From contig CM040425.1 of NCBI GenBank assembly GCA_022702705.1, positions 372,001 to 436,000 of the forward strand: a stretch of 64,000 nt of DNA. Direction: 5' to 3'. The DNA is from Papilionanthe hookeriana x Papilionanthe teres (taxonomy: Eukaryota; Streptophyta; Magnoliopsida; Asparagales; Orchidaceae). The notes under the pieces were generated by a model that was given only the letters and a program-made list of their open reading frames with translations, had not been told where the DNA came from and searched no databases. Below are positions 42,580 to 54,784 of this stretch, in pieces (positions within the stretch are counted from its first letter, which is position 1; the number at the start of each line of letters is the position of its first letter). The position numbers and the translations under genes are program-made.

Positions 42580-44554
42580 TGACCCTACCCGCAATTACGC
42601 AGTAAATTTAACTTCCAAAAGATGGCCAAAAACCTGACCCAATTTATAAATAGCGGCTAGTGTGCAAATTCTTAAATGATATAAAAATTAGAAAATAATT
42701 TACACACTAGGGGTACTACGCAAGTATACGTATCGTTTCAAGTAATATAGAGTTTTCTTTAAAAACCCCAGTATCGATCCCACGAGGAAGCGAAGTAAGA
42801 GATCCTTAGTCAAATTCTAGTTTACTACAACTAGTCCTTAGTTTGGAATATCGATTAAAATTATGTTTTATTTAGCAACTACTCCTAAATGCAAGTGTTA
42901 AATGTAAGATAGAAACTATAACTAAATGTAAATAACAATTCTAAATATAACCCTTTTTGGATGAATTGGTTTGGAGAATTTTGAGATATTAAAAACTACT
43001 TATTCTTATGTAATGAAATAGATAATGTATAGGATTGAGATGCATTTAATATTGTATGTGCCAAATAGGAGCAATCCTATTCTTTACCCTTTGGTCCGAG
43101 GCATAAAGAACATTGACTAATCCTATGTTTGGTTACCGAATCGCGGCTAAGGTCGGGAGGATACCGGTCGCCACTTCGGAGCTCCCACGTTCCCTCGCCT
43201 GAGGGCTAACATCTACACTTCGAGCACCCAAACGATAGGACCGAATTAAGGATTTTAGCTTCGTCACTCTAAAATCTCCAATTATGTGCCCGATTAATAT
43301 TATTTCCCTATTTATTTGCATTCAACTTCTATGAACTTCACCATTCATGGAATTTAAATGTGGTTCGTACTTAGTTGTAGAAAGCATAGCCCTCTCGGAT
43401 CGTATGTTTTCACAACAAAATTTTAACATTACAACAGGCCTTAATTGCAATGTAAATGAAGTGCAAGTAAAAACCATCACATTTATATCTAAATTAACTT
43501 CTAACATGCATCACAAAATCCTAAGCATGAATTCTACTCATTAGAAAAGAAAAGTAAATTGAAAACAATGGCATAATCATCTCATGCCACTATTTCCAAA
43601 GAAGAAGAAAGAGTAAGAGAGATACGTCACAAAGCACGAAGAAAACGCAAAGGAAACTTCATTTAAACAAAGCAAATCCACTACATAAATGTTTACAAAA
43701 TCATAAGATAATGAAGAACAATACTTAGCTTTTTCCCTTTGAAAGAAAGACGAAGATCTCTCCCATAAAGTCTCCCGGTGATCCATGCAATGCTAGCGAA
43801 ATCCCTTACAAATTCTCTCAAAATCTCCTCTCCAATCTCTCCAAAAGGGTAGAAATCTACATCTCTACTCTTAATCTAAGAATCCTAAACATTCCTCTAA
43901 GTTTTTCTCTTCTTTCCTCTATTGTTTCTCTCTAAAATTCTTCTTCTAATCTAACCCATATTTGCCATTTTAAAGAGTACGGATGAAGTTTGAAGAGTTT
44001 CCATAAGCACTCCTTCGAAAAAGCGTCCAGATACGTCGAATTTCGGCCATAACCGCCCAAAAGTCTGTCAAGAAGCTTCCGGCCGCCGTCAGCGGGTTTG
44101 AGCTCGCTGTCGGCGAGCTTTTCGGGCTTATTTCGGTGCTCTCGGGTAAATCTCGCCGTCGGCGAGCAGGCTGCTGCGCGGCTCCACGGTTTTGCTCCGT
44201 TTGGCTCCGTTTCAACTCCGTTTCGCCCCATTTCAGTTGCGTTGCGTTCGTAACAGATAACCCTAAAAAATAAGCATAAAAATAACCTTTCTTTAAAGTA
44301 TAATCTCATTCAAAAATATGTAAGAAGTGTAAAAGAGATTAAGCATCAAAAGACTTATCGAAAGGTGTCAGGGCAGAATTTCATTTCTTGCTCGTTTTTG
44401 CTCCAAATTGCACCGTTTTTGCTTCCTTTTGCTCCAATCACCATTTCTTGTACCTAAAACCAAAAAACATACAAAATACCTTCCTTTAAAGTGTAATATC
44501 ATCAAAAATGAGTAAAATAATATAGCAAAAAGCGTATATATTTTAGGCGTGTCA
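42580..44554 (-). repeat. Athila-like 5' LTR
   Basis: Partner of 35165-37136. It holds the element promoter, but no TATA box could be placed with confidence. The interior from 42325 to 42555 is an AT-rich leader without a supported gene. Confidence 0.92.
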
Positions 44555-44559
44555 CCAAC
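44555..44559. repeat. Target site duplication CCAAC (right); left copy at 35160-35164
   Basis: Perfect 5-bp duplication around the Athila-like element. Confidence 0.92.
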
Positions 44560-45035
44560 CTAGACCAACATTGACCCATTTGACCTAAAATTGAACCCAT
44601 GACATCACTTAATCAAATTGAACCAATTGTGACCAAACCAACTCCTCCACAGCCACCAAGTGACCCCTAAGAACCACTCTAGACCCATCTAGCCCAATCT
44701 AATGGAGCCATGGACCAAAGGTCCATTCAATTAAGGGACTTCACCCCACCTTTGGCCTTAATTAAAATATCTTCACCATCATCACTTGCCATTGGGGGTA
44801 AAACATAATTAATCCTCCCCTGGCTCAACTGAACCATCTGGCCACCAACTCTCACCCTTCTGGCCACCCAAGTGGCAAAAAAATGCAAAAACAGAGATCT
44901 ACCCCTTCAAACTAAACTCAAACTCCACCCTTTGGAAAAGTCAGCTTGGAATTGCCATTGGAGCTCATCTGCCCTCCACCTAGGCAGTGGAATCCACCCA
45001 TTGCCAACCCCTGAGCTCAGCCCAATGGCCATAGA

Positions 45036-45044
45036 CATAAATAG
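45036..45044 (+). promoter_or_regulatory. Candidate TATA box of the G1 3' LTR
   Basis: CATAAATAG lies about 30 bp before a block shared with the solo LTR (CTTAAGGAAACTC near 45080). A CCAAT is close upstream at 45022. The position matches the candidate at 32761-32770 on the solo LTR. Confidence 0.4.
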
Positions 45045-48000
45045 ACCTCTTCATGACCAAGACCAGGTGCTGAAGTTTTTCTTAAGGAAACTCCACCAAA
45101 CTGCTTCCAGAGCTTCCGTGAGAGGTCCTAAGAGTGATTTCACTTTCTTCATCCACTGATGCCTACTGTCTGAGAGCAATTTCATCACTAAAATTTGGTC
45201 GAAAACCAGGACATATTTCTCCATAGCTCCACAGTGCACCAAATTAGAATTAGCTGCACCCACACCTATGTAGTACTGAAAGAAGAGGATCCCCCATCAA
45301 AGCCTCATCACAGAAGGCCTCTGCACCAGACTTCCATCAACACCTGATATCAAACCTAGTTGATTTTGGGTCTAGTCAATTCACTAGAGTAAAAAGCTCC
45401 ATATGGTGGTTCGCTGCGACAAATCAAAGCTACCAAAACCATCTGATTAAGGCCTCCCCTCTCAAAGGTATCAGACTCAATTTTCCGCCTGAGATTTTCT
45501 TCTTCCTCCATAAATGTATATTGCATTTCATACCGTATAAAAAATATGGATAGGTTCGTCTAGGCAAGATGAAGCTCTAGGAACAAATCCCATGCGATTT
45601 AGTTGAGTCTAGCTCGAGCTCCTAGGTCTAAAAGGTGGACGGCTCACGGGTTAGACCAGGTGAAGACGATGACCAGGAGTCGTTGGATAGCACGTGTAAA
45701 CAACGGAGGGCTAGGATTGCATCAGACAGAAGATTTTAACGTAAAGCGCGGCCGCCGGGTAGCTGAGTCAGAAGGCAGCGTCAAATGCCTGAGCGACACA
45801 TAGAGGCTTCAGAGCTGCCAAGGATGACACGGCACCGCATGTTTAAGTAGGAAATTAGGGTTATTTTTGAATTATTTAAATTAATGAACTTTAAAAATTC
45901 ATATCATATACTAGAAAAATCATAAAAATAAAAGAAAAATTCTCTCTTACTCAATGAACAGAGGAGAATAATGTGGAAATGGTTTGAAATTCATTTCATG
46001 CATGTATGATTGTTAATTAATTAAATACCCTCTGAGGTTTTTTAATTCTCCATGTATGTATAAATTTCACCATGGCTAATATTTTGGCATGTTATAGCCT
46101 CTGTAAAGGGGGATCTTCCTTGATTTTTCCAAAGTCGGAGGAGACCTCTATGAAGAGTTCTATATTTTTCAAGTTTAGGCATCTATTTTCATAAATTAAT
46201 TCTAATAAATAGCATGGTAATTATAAAATTTTAGAAAAATCATGGTAGGTTCCTTATGACCGGAGGACTCTAGCATAAAAATTTCATGGGTTAAATCATT
46301 ACGAAATAACCTAACTATCAACTTGGCTTAAAACTAAATTTAAATTAATATCAGTTCATCAAATATGAAAATCACTAAAAAAACAATTCTCCACTGTATA
46401 TAAAGGTCAGAGAACTCCCCATAAAAGTTTCACGGCATTTAGAATTCATTTATCACTTAAATGAATTTTCTAAGTGAAATGATAATTTTGAAGATTAAAC
46501 TAATTTTAATAATTAAAATATAACTAAAAAAATTGTAAAATTGGTTTTGGGTTCTCTTTGAGATCAGAGGATTCTTTTAAAAATAAAATTGGGATTTTCA
46601 TAAAATTTTTATTTTTAATCATATTTAATATATAAATAATTAGATAATAATAAAAATCACCAAATTGTTACTTTTGGTTTCCTAATCACTTAGCAACCAT
46701 CCCCATAATTTTCTTAAGCTTCAAATCTAAAATATCAATTTATAAAGGCTTAAATCAATTTTTTTTTAAAGGCTAAAAATGGATGTTCTTAATTTTCCAC
46801 TAAATTAATTCTAATAATTAAAATAAAAATAAAAAAAATATAAAGTTTATTTCTCCGAGTTCCCTGACCTCAGAGGGACTTAAGAAAAATATAAAATTGA
46901 ATTTTCAACCATTAAATATTTTATAATTACTTAAAACTCTAGAATTTAAAATAACTCTAATAATTAAATTAAAACTAAAAAAAACCATGGAATTTGGTCC
47001 AAGGGGTCCTCTGGTTCAGGTCTACCTCCCATAAAAATTTTGTAATCATATGTTTTGTGTTGGACAAGTTATTGAATTTCCATTGAAAACCTCTATTTTT
47101 GCATGAAAATAAATATATAAATTAAATTAAGACTTGAAAAATCACATTTTTCTTCTCTGATGTTTTAATTAACCCATAAGTGGAGCTAAATTTAATGAAT
47201 TATGAAGTGATGAAGGCCCTTAGGGGTATAATTGTAATTTTGGAAAATTTAGCATTAATTAATATTTAGGCTTAATCAAAATGGGTAAAGGGCAACAAAT
47301 GATCTTAATTATTATATTGGGTGATTGAAATATTAAGGGACAAATGGTAGAAAGTCATTGTAATTTTTTCACATTAAATATTTAAATTTTCTAAATTATT
47401 TTAATTTGAAAGAAAAAACAAATTAAATGAACCTTAAAGTTAGGGGTTGATTTTGGAAGTTAATATTACACTATTTGAATTCTACTTTATTTTATGTTTA
47501 AATGATAAATCAATATTTTGATAAGAATCATAATCCTGAATATCAAAAAATTTTCTTTGCTAAAGACATAAAAATACCCACTAAATCTTAAGGGCTTAGG
47601 AATGAGCTAGGCTTAATCAAAAGTATTAACTAACTAGATTTAGAAAAGAAAAGATGTTTAATATTAAAATTATCTTTAAAAATATTACAATCCATCAAAA
47701 TTTAATAAATTCTTCCATAAGTTAATTTTACGTTTAAGGCCTCACTCACATAATTCCTAAGTAAAGCACCAAGTGATAATTACCCCTCATTTCGGGATGA
47801 CTAAAACATTGGCTCACTGAGCAAAAGGGTATGAGTAGGGTAACTCATTTAATAACTATAATAAGTCTAAAAGGACCTCAAGGAAGTTCAAAAGTATTCA
47901 GAAATGTCGCAGTTTCTCTTTGACTTTTCACAAGTTTTCTGGACACCTTGTAGGACCATTGTACTTATTAAATTTATTAAATAAATAAATCTCACAAATG

Positions 48001-49573
48001 AATAGGAGTTCACCGGGTTATGACCTAGGACTTTGTAAGCCTGTGACGAAGCTATCCATAAGGTTTTACTTCCTTGTAAAATATAAATGTTTATTGCAAG
48101 AATACTAAGGTTTTAGGTGGAGATGATGAGAAGACCTACCAGGTATGCTTTTATTTTAATGTAATTTATTTACCTGCACTCTATTGTACATTCATTTCTT
48201 GCAAACTTGCATGTTAAACAACAATGTCACCCTGCATGAAAACTGAAACCTTTAGGATAGTTACAAAACTGAGACAAAAAATAAAAATTAATAAATCACA
48301 ACAGGCACCAACACAATATTCTAAATATAAAACAACTCAAAATTTAATTACAAACAAAATAAAAACCACAATTGCAACTAAATTAAAACATCTTGTTGGA
48401 TGATCGGGAATTCCTTGAAGGAGCGTGTTGCTAACAGGGTTTTCTTATGGTCTAAATGAAAGTATGGAACTCATTAAGTTGAGTTTAGTAAATTCATTTG
48501 GACTAAGGGAATCCGATGAAAATAGCGATGCCGGGATGATGGACCCGTGGGATCTTAACCTGTGTTTCTATAATCAACTTTAATGTTTCCCCTAATAAAA
48601 AATTAAGACATCTAAATCTTAAATATTTTGAGAACATGACTCTTCTCTCCTCTCTTTAATTGTCACCTCTTTAAATTAAACCTGCTACGATAAAAAGCTT
48701 AGAGCATGCATAGTGGGCAGCACGACCATATTCAACAACAAAACTTGTCTACATCAGCAAAACCATTCTTTAGAAATTAAAATGACAAGCCATAGGACTT
48801 CGAGGTAGCTTTCCTAGGGCAGCATAAATCCTCACCTTTTCTTTAGGCCTTCGCACAACCCTATTGTGCAATATAAGACCTGATTCGCTTTAGGATTCCG
48901 AGGTTGTCATCAGGTACAACATAAATCCTCCCATGTTACAGGTTATTTGCATGATCCGATATAATTCAAACGTAATTCCTATAATTAATTGGCAAGATTG
49001 AAATTTAAATAAATTCATTTCCAAAATTTAAAGCCCAACCATAGGATAGTTTGGGAAGATATCGGGGTTCCTCCATAAACCTATGTTCTTCCCCTAGCCT
49101 TCTCTCCTTTAGATTATGATAAAATGAAATGTTCCAAAACTTGAGCCATTCACCTATTGAATTTCGGACTATCACATTTTCATTGAAAACCTTACCCTTA
49201 GAAGTCATGAATATAAATGTTTCTTGATCTATTTCAAGATTTTTCTTAGGTGACTTTGGTTATCAAAGATGTATTAAAGGATTGCCCTTATAGGAAATTA
49301 CCCTTATAAGAAATTTAAGGACACCAGATTAATATAAACTCTATCAAATTTCTTCATATTAGGTAGGGGAAATTGTCAGTCAAAACTGGTTCACAAATTA
49401 AATGGATGTTATAAATCCATTAGTTTATTTGATCAAGCTTCACCTCAAGCCACGTACTTATTCTACGGGATAAATACATATCTCGCGGTGAAATGCTTGA
49501 TTATGTAAACTATCATTTATATGAGATCGGTTTTATTTCATATTATTCAAAATTGAAATATTATATTAAAAAA

Positions 49574-49577
<4 letters not shown>

Positions 49578-49616
<39 letters not shown>
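49578..49616. repeat. (TA)n microsatellite near the LTR 3' end
   Basis: A native TA tract of the LTR; the same position in the 5' LTR received the two LINEs. Confidence 0.95.
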
Positions 49617-49620
<4 letters not shown>

Positions 49621-49718
49621 TTAAATCGAAATTCTATTTTATAAAACTATATTCTAAAACCCTTTTCAAAAATATCAACCTTTCAACCTCACCCAAATTT
49701 AACGATCGACTGTCCTAA

Positions 49719-50390
49719 ACTGGGAAATGTGTCAATTTGTCGTTGCAGGAGGAATTGTGCTTGTGCATAAACTATCTGAATATGGCATGGAAATAGATCC
49801 TGCGAATATTCAAATTATAGAAAAAATTACCATCTCCAACAATTGTGAGAGAGGTAAGAAGCTTTCTGGGACATGTAGGATTCTACATGCGATATATTAA
49901 AGACTTTTCAAAAATTACTAAGCCTTTATGCCAACTTTTAGAAAAGGATAGAAAGTATGATTTTAATGATGAAGGCTTAAAAGCTTTCGATCTAATAAAG
50001 GAAAAATTAATTGTTGCACCTATAATAGTTTCACCACACTGGGAGAAACCATTTGAATTAATGTGTGATGCTAGTGATTATGCTACTAGAGTTGTTTTAG
50101 GGCAAAAACATGACAAAATGTTTGAAGTTATATACTACGCTAGTAAGACTCTTACTGAAGCTCAAATTAAATACACTACTACTGAGAGAGAGAGAGTTAT
50201 TAGTGATTTTGTATGCCTTTGAAAAATTTAGATCTTACTTAATTGGAGCTAAATGTGTAGTGCATACTGATCATTCTGCTATTAAATATTTAATGCAAAA
50301 GAAGGACACAAAACCAAGACTGATTCGATGGATGCTTTTAATGCAAGAATTTGATTTTGAGATCGTTAATAGAAAATAGGTCAATAATCA
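49719..50390 (+). pseudogene. Athila-like RT C-terminus and RNase H, broken
   Basis: The RT thumb and connection read LVHKLSEYGMEIDPANIQ, then VRSFLGHVGFYMRYIKDFSKITKPLC (49845 onwards). RNase H shows LMCDASDYATRVVLGQ (first Asp, near 50060), a Glu in TTERERV (near 50180) and CVVHTDHSAIKYLMQKKD (near 50255). A frameshift lies near 50200. The ending RWMLLMQEFDFEIVNRK is typical of gypsy RNase H. Confidence 0.82.
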
Positions 50391-50469
50391 AATTTTTGAT
50401 CATTTATGTAGACATGAACAACCGAATTTTGATGACTTTGGAATGGAAATTACTGAAAATTTTTCTGAT

Positions 50470-51790
50470 GAGCATTTATATAATATTATTTAAGGAAATT
50501 TACCATGGTATGCTGATATTGTGAACTACATCATTAGTAAATTTTTACCACCTGATTTAACAATCCAACAGCAGAAAAAATTGAAGTATGATGCTAAATT
50601 TTATTTCTGGGATGATCCTTATCTGTACAAGCAATGTAAAGATCTTATTATTAGGAGATGTGTGCCTTATAAAGAAATTGAAATAATTATTCGAGAATGT
50701 CATGATTCTGAATTTGGAGGACATTTTCGAATTGATTGAACTGCACATAAGATTTTGTAATCTAGATCTTATTGTCCTACACTTTTTAGAGATTTTTATA
50801 GATTTATCAAAACTTGTGATCAATGTTAAAGAATAGGCAATATATCGAAAAGAAATGAAATGCCTCTTAATTTTACTTTGGAGTTGAAATTTTTGATGCA
50901 TGGGTATTAGATTTTATGGGACCATTTATACCTTCATTTAGAAATTTATATATACTGATTGCAATTAATTATGTTTCAAAATGATTTGAGGCAGTATCTT
51001 TACCTAGTTATGATACTAGAAGTGTTTCGAGGTTTTTGATGAAAAATATTTTCACAAGATATGGAATGCCTAGAGTAATCATCACTGATGGAGGATCCCA
51101 TTTTAAGAATAATCTAATTCAGAGATTGGTGGAAAAATATAATATTATGCATAGAATCTCTACACCTTATCATTCCAAAACTAATGGTTTAGCAGAGGTA
51201 TCTAATAGTGAAATTAAACGAATTCTGGAGAAAGTCGTTAATCCTAAAAAATTGGATAGGTCTGCTAGATTAGATACTGCTTTATGAGCATACAGAACTG
51301 CTTATAAAACTCCTATAGGAATGTCCCCTTACAGATTAATTTTGGAAAAACTTGTCACTTGCTAGTTCAATTAGAATATAAAGCATATTGGGCGATAAAG
51401 AAATTAAACTTTAATTTGAAAGATTCTGGTGAGAAGAGACTGTTGCAATTCAATGAATTGGAAGAAATCAGAAATGAATCATATGATAATGATAAAATAT
51501 ATAAGGAAAGAAGAAAAATATGGAATGATCGAAAGATTGTCAAAAAAGAATTTGAACTAGGACAAAAATGTTTATTATAAAATACAATATTGATATTATT
51601 TCCTGGGAAACTGAAATCTTGATGGACAGGACCTTTCATAGTCGTAAAAATATATCAGTTTTGAGCTGTGATTATCGAAGACCCTAAATCTGACAGAATA
51701 TTTGAAGTTAATGGCCAAAGATTAAAACCTTATTTTGAAGGCAATAGACCTAATTTTAAAGTGGTTTTAATGTTGGATCGACCTGAATAA
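50470..51790 (+). pseudogene. Athila-like integrase, broken but with DDE residues readable
   Basis: The N-terminal zinc region reads ECHDSEFGGHFRID (near 50695) and TCDQC (near 50815). The core reads AWVLDFMGPFIPS (first Asp, near 50910), RVIITDGGSHFKN (second Asp, near 51075) and STPYHSKTNGLAEVSNSEI (Glu, near 51190). AYRTAYKTPIGMSPYRL (near 51290) is the usual GPY-side motif. C-terminal KKEFELGQKCLL, WTGPFIVVKIY and GQRLKPYFEG follow to 51790. Stops near 50737, 50827, 50983 and 51285 and shifts near 50890 and 51350 break it. Confidence 0.83.
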
Positions 51791-51831
51791 CAGAAAGTTG
51801 TGTCGGGCTAACGACGTTAAACCAAGCGTTT

Positions 51832-51849
51832 TGTGGGAGGCAACCCACA
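51832..51849 (+). promoter_or_regulatory. Conserved hairpin near the end of Athila pol (second copy)
   Basis: TGTGGGAGGCAACCCACA forms a 6-bp stem with an AGGCAA loop. It pairs with the compensatory change described for 39236-39253. The sequence from here to 52095 is the element's 3' tail with no gene seen. Confidence 0.65.
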
Positions 51850-52095
51850 GTTATGGAGTGTTTGTTTCGTTTTATTTGCGTTTGTTTGTTACTTAATTAA
51901 GTGCTATAATTCCTTAAATATCATTAACAGCATTTAAGAATTGAATCAAATCGAAATTTGGAAGAATTTGAACGAAGTGAAGTTTGACAAATTTTGAACT
52001 AGTGCCGAACGATGTTATTATCAGTGTCGGGCAGCGCCGCTATTCAGAAAACCGTTTCTCGTCTTTAAATTCAAGTTTTGGCGGTTCTAGGCAGT

Positions 52096-54725
52096 TGTTG
52101 ACCTCACATTTAGTTGAGGTCTAGTCTCTCTTTAGAATACACTAGGGTCTAGCCATAGGACTCTCCTGGTGACTTCCTTAGAGGACTAGTCATGGAACCC
52201 TTCCCATAGAAATTCAAAACTCTTCTTGCTTCACTAGGGGGTTTTCATATGCTTAAGGCCTAACCTCCACCTTTTGGTAGGAAAAAGGCAAGCATGAGGA
52301 ATCCTAGGGGAAGTCTCCTATTGGTGGTCAGACCTTAGGATTTGCCCTGAGGGAGGTCTGGAGATCACCACTCATACACTTCACATTCACAACATACACA
52401 CACTGCACATCCTAATTTCAACCTCGAACTCTTTGGAAACTCATGTGGATAGCCCAGCCCTAAGTCTATGACTAAGTGGTAGGGACCAACATATAGAGGA
52501 CCAAATGTAAGTGACCCTTGGTCATTACATCCTGCTCACCTTTAAGCCACCTTCAAATTTCCAAAATTTCAATTTTTGGCCCCTTTGCCCCCTAAATAAC
52601 CCTCAACTACCCAAAATACCCAAAATTTCCAAAATTACCCAAATTCACCAAAATCCCCCAATAAATCATTCTGAGATATTCCTTACCACTTAAATTGACC
52701 ATTCATAACAACGAATTCAAAAATTTCCAAAAATACCCCCCAATACCCTCAAAATACCAAAAATACCCTTTTTGCCCAAAAATCCAAAAATTCCAAAAAA
52801 TTTTCAAAAAATTTCAGAAAATCCTAAAAATCCCCAATTTTATTTTTTTCAACTACATTATGGGCCAATTTTTACATATTAATACACTTTCAATCCAAAA
52901 TGCTAACTTGGCCCATTTAACCTAAAGGTGCCTAAATCAAACCCAATCTTGACCAAATGGACCTCAATTTTGATCAAATTCAATTCCAAAATAAAATTAA
53001 ACATCCCCAATATCAATCTAGACCAAATTAAAGTCCAATGTGACTCACAGTTGAATCTAATTCCACTTGAAATCAAAATCCCCAATTTTGCCTAAATAAC
53101 CCAACTCCTAAAGTGACCCAATGTCAATCAATTCCTCCCAAATTTCAAATCCAAACTCTTTATAACACCTTCTTAAACTGAATTGGATCATCAATTGCCC
53201 ATAATTTGAGCTTAGGTCTTACCTAAATTCATTTTGGACCAAAGAAACCCCAATCTTGGCCCAAGCTGAACACATGTTTTAAATCCACCAAATTGACCAT
53301 CTAAACTTTGTCAAAACAATTTTATGTCTTCATTAAAATTCTTCTATACAAACATATCTACATTATGGTTGAAGACCTCTTAACCTAATTCCCACTCAAA
53401 CTCAATATAACTTGACCCGAACCCAACATGGTCCAAAATAATCAAAAATCCAATCCATGCCAAAATTGAACCTCAAAATGAGATCAAAACCACTTTGGGT
53501 CTTCATGAAAGATCTTCATTACAATCATGTGGACAATATTGATCAAGGCACTTGGGTTTCATTCAAGCTCTAGCCCAATCTAAACTCAAGGTAGCCCAAT
53601 GTTCTTAAAATGGACCCAAAATCCAAAACTCACCAAACTAAAATACACTCACACACACACCCACTTTCTCCCCCTCTCATATCTCACGGCAAAACAAAGA
53701 AAAAAAAAGAAAAAAAAAACAAATAACAAAAAATATTTTTTTCTTCCCTTCACCTCACTCTCCCTCACCTCTCCCTCACCCTACCCGCCACCTCACCCTA
53801 CTCTCCTCACATTCACCACACCTCCTCCTCACCTCCACCTCACCTCATCCTCACTCCCCCCATTCACTCTTAGCCATGAGCCTCTCTCCATAAATCCCCC
53901 CATAATCTCACTTACACACTCTCTTACACACACTTGCTCACTTCACCATCCCACTCTTTCCCAACCTCCTAGCTGTGAGTCTTCCCCATCATATTTTCCT
54001 CCTTCCAAGCTAGCCACACTCCTCATCCCCCCTCCAAAAACCTCATAGCCGTGAGCTTCAAAAAGGGATCCTCCAAGCTAAGGTAAGTTGCTCCCCCTCT
54101 CTTTTATTTTGTGAGTATTCTAGCCTCAAAAAAAAAAAAAAAAAATTCTTTCCTATCTTCATGCCTAGCCTAAAACCTCACACCCACATGCACAATTTTA
54201 GTGTTCTTCTTCCTTTGCAAAGATTTTTAAATTTACATACAAATCATTTAATTTTTCTTAGTTTTCAAGTATGCTTTTTTTTAATGTTCCCATGCTTAGG
54301 CTTAGGAATTTCTCATGTAAAGTCATTTAGCCATTTCCATGGATAGCCTTAAGATTTCTTTCATGCAAGCTATTCCATGCTTAGCCTTAGGATTTCTATT
54401 CTTTTTATGCAAGTTTTTAGCTAATTAAGTTAACTAGTTTGATATTTACAAATATACCACCTAACTTTATTACATTGAAAAGAATAAATTTTAAAATTTA
54501 AAAGAAATAAACATAACATAAAGGGAATGAAATAAATTTTTAATAATATATAACAATAAAAAAATAACTATATAAATTATACATATGTAAAATAAATGTA
54601 AATATATTATATGTACTAAATAATATATAAATTAATGTTAGGAGTATTGTAAATAAATCATAATACTAAATAAATAACTACACTACATTTAAATAACATA
54701 ACTACATACTACTAAAATATAAATG

Positions 54726-54784
<59 letters not shown>

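Larger units (their letters stand above)
35165..44554 (-). mobile_element. Athila-like LTR retrotransposon lacking RT and integrase, reverse strand, complete with TSD
   Basis: Two LTRs of about 1.97 kb (35165-37136 and 42580-44554) begin TGACACGCC and end GGGTCA on -. By eye they differ at about 40-50 sites (near 97-98% identity), many of them transitions. A perfect CCAAC duplication (35160-35164 and 44555-44559) flanks the element. An Asp-tRNA type PBS and a PPT are present. The interior codes only for Gag and protease plus an unusual C-terminal extension; RT, RNase H and integrase are absent. Protease wording and PBS place it in the Athila lineage. It is the youngest insertion dated here and would need pol from a partner. 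Confidence 0.9.
1..49711 (+). mobile_element. G1: giant Tat/Ogre-like Ty3/gypsy LTR retrotransposon, degenerate, with nested insertions
   Basis: The order LTR, PBS, pre-gag ORF, gag, protease, RT, RNase H, second RNase H, integrase, long 3' region and LTR can be read on the + strand. The pre-gag ORF, dual RNase H, very long LTR and repeat-rich 3' region are known features of the Tat/Ogre lineage. The window starts inside the 5' LTR, so the left end is missing. Removing the nested elements gives a 3' LTR of about 6.6 kb and an interior of about 12.6 kb, so about 26 kb in total. The two LTR copies, compared near their 3' ends (1-1336 with 48256-49594), differ at roughly one base in ten by eye. 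That makes G1 much older than the Athila-like copy inside it. All reading frames are broken. Confidence 0.85.
44560..49711 (+). repeat. G1 3' LTR, piece 3
   Basis: This continues the LTR after the Athila-like insertion. It matches the solo LTR in reverse (for example 45940-46100 with 31740-31870, and 48110-48240 with 29130-29280) and the G2 LTR (47800-48240 with 56700-57240). The last part (48256-49711) matches the 5' LTR. It contains a promoter-like zone near 45036, a GC-rich block (45600-45840), long AT-rich stretches and a (TA)n tract (49578-49616). It ends near AACGATCGACT at 49711. Short open frames are not conserved. No gene supported. Confidence 0.82.
49712..52095 (+). mobile_element. 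Athila-like pol fragment: RT C-terminus, RNase H, integrase and 3' tail
   Basis: The fragment begins inside RT (LNWEMCQFVVAGGIV, from about 49719) directly at the G1 LTR end. It runs through RNase H and integrase, then the conserved pol-end motif (51807-51856) and a tail to 52095, where the G2 LTR starts. It is therefore a piece of an Athila element cut on both sides by giant-element insertions. It is a different copy from the one at 35-44 kb, which has no pol, and could represent its autonomous relative. Confidence 0.85.

Noticed and set aside
53599..54048. 149-codon Pro/Ser/Thr-rich open frame in the G2 LTR
   Set aside because: C-rich low-complexity sequence in an LTR, without a domain or conservation.
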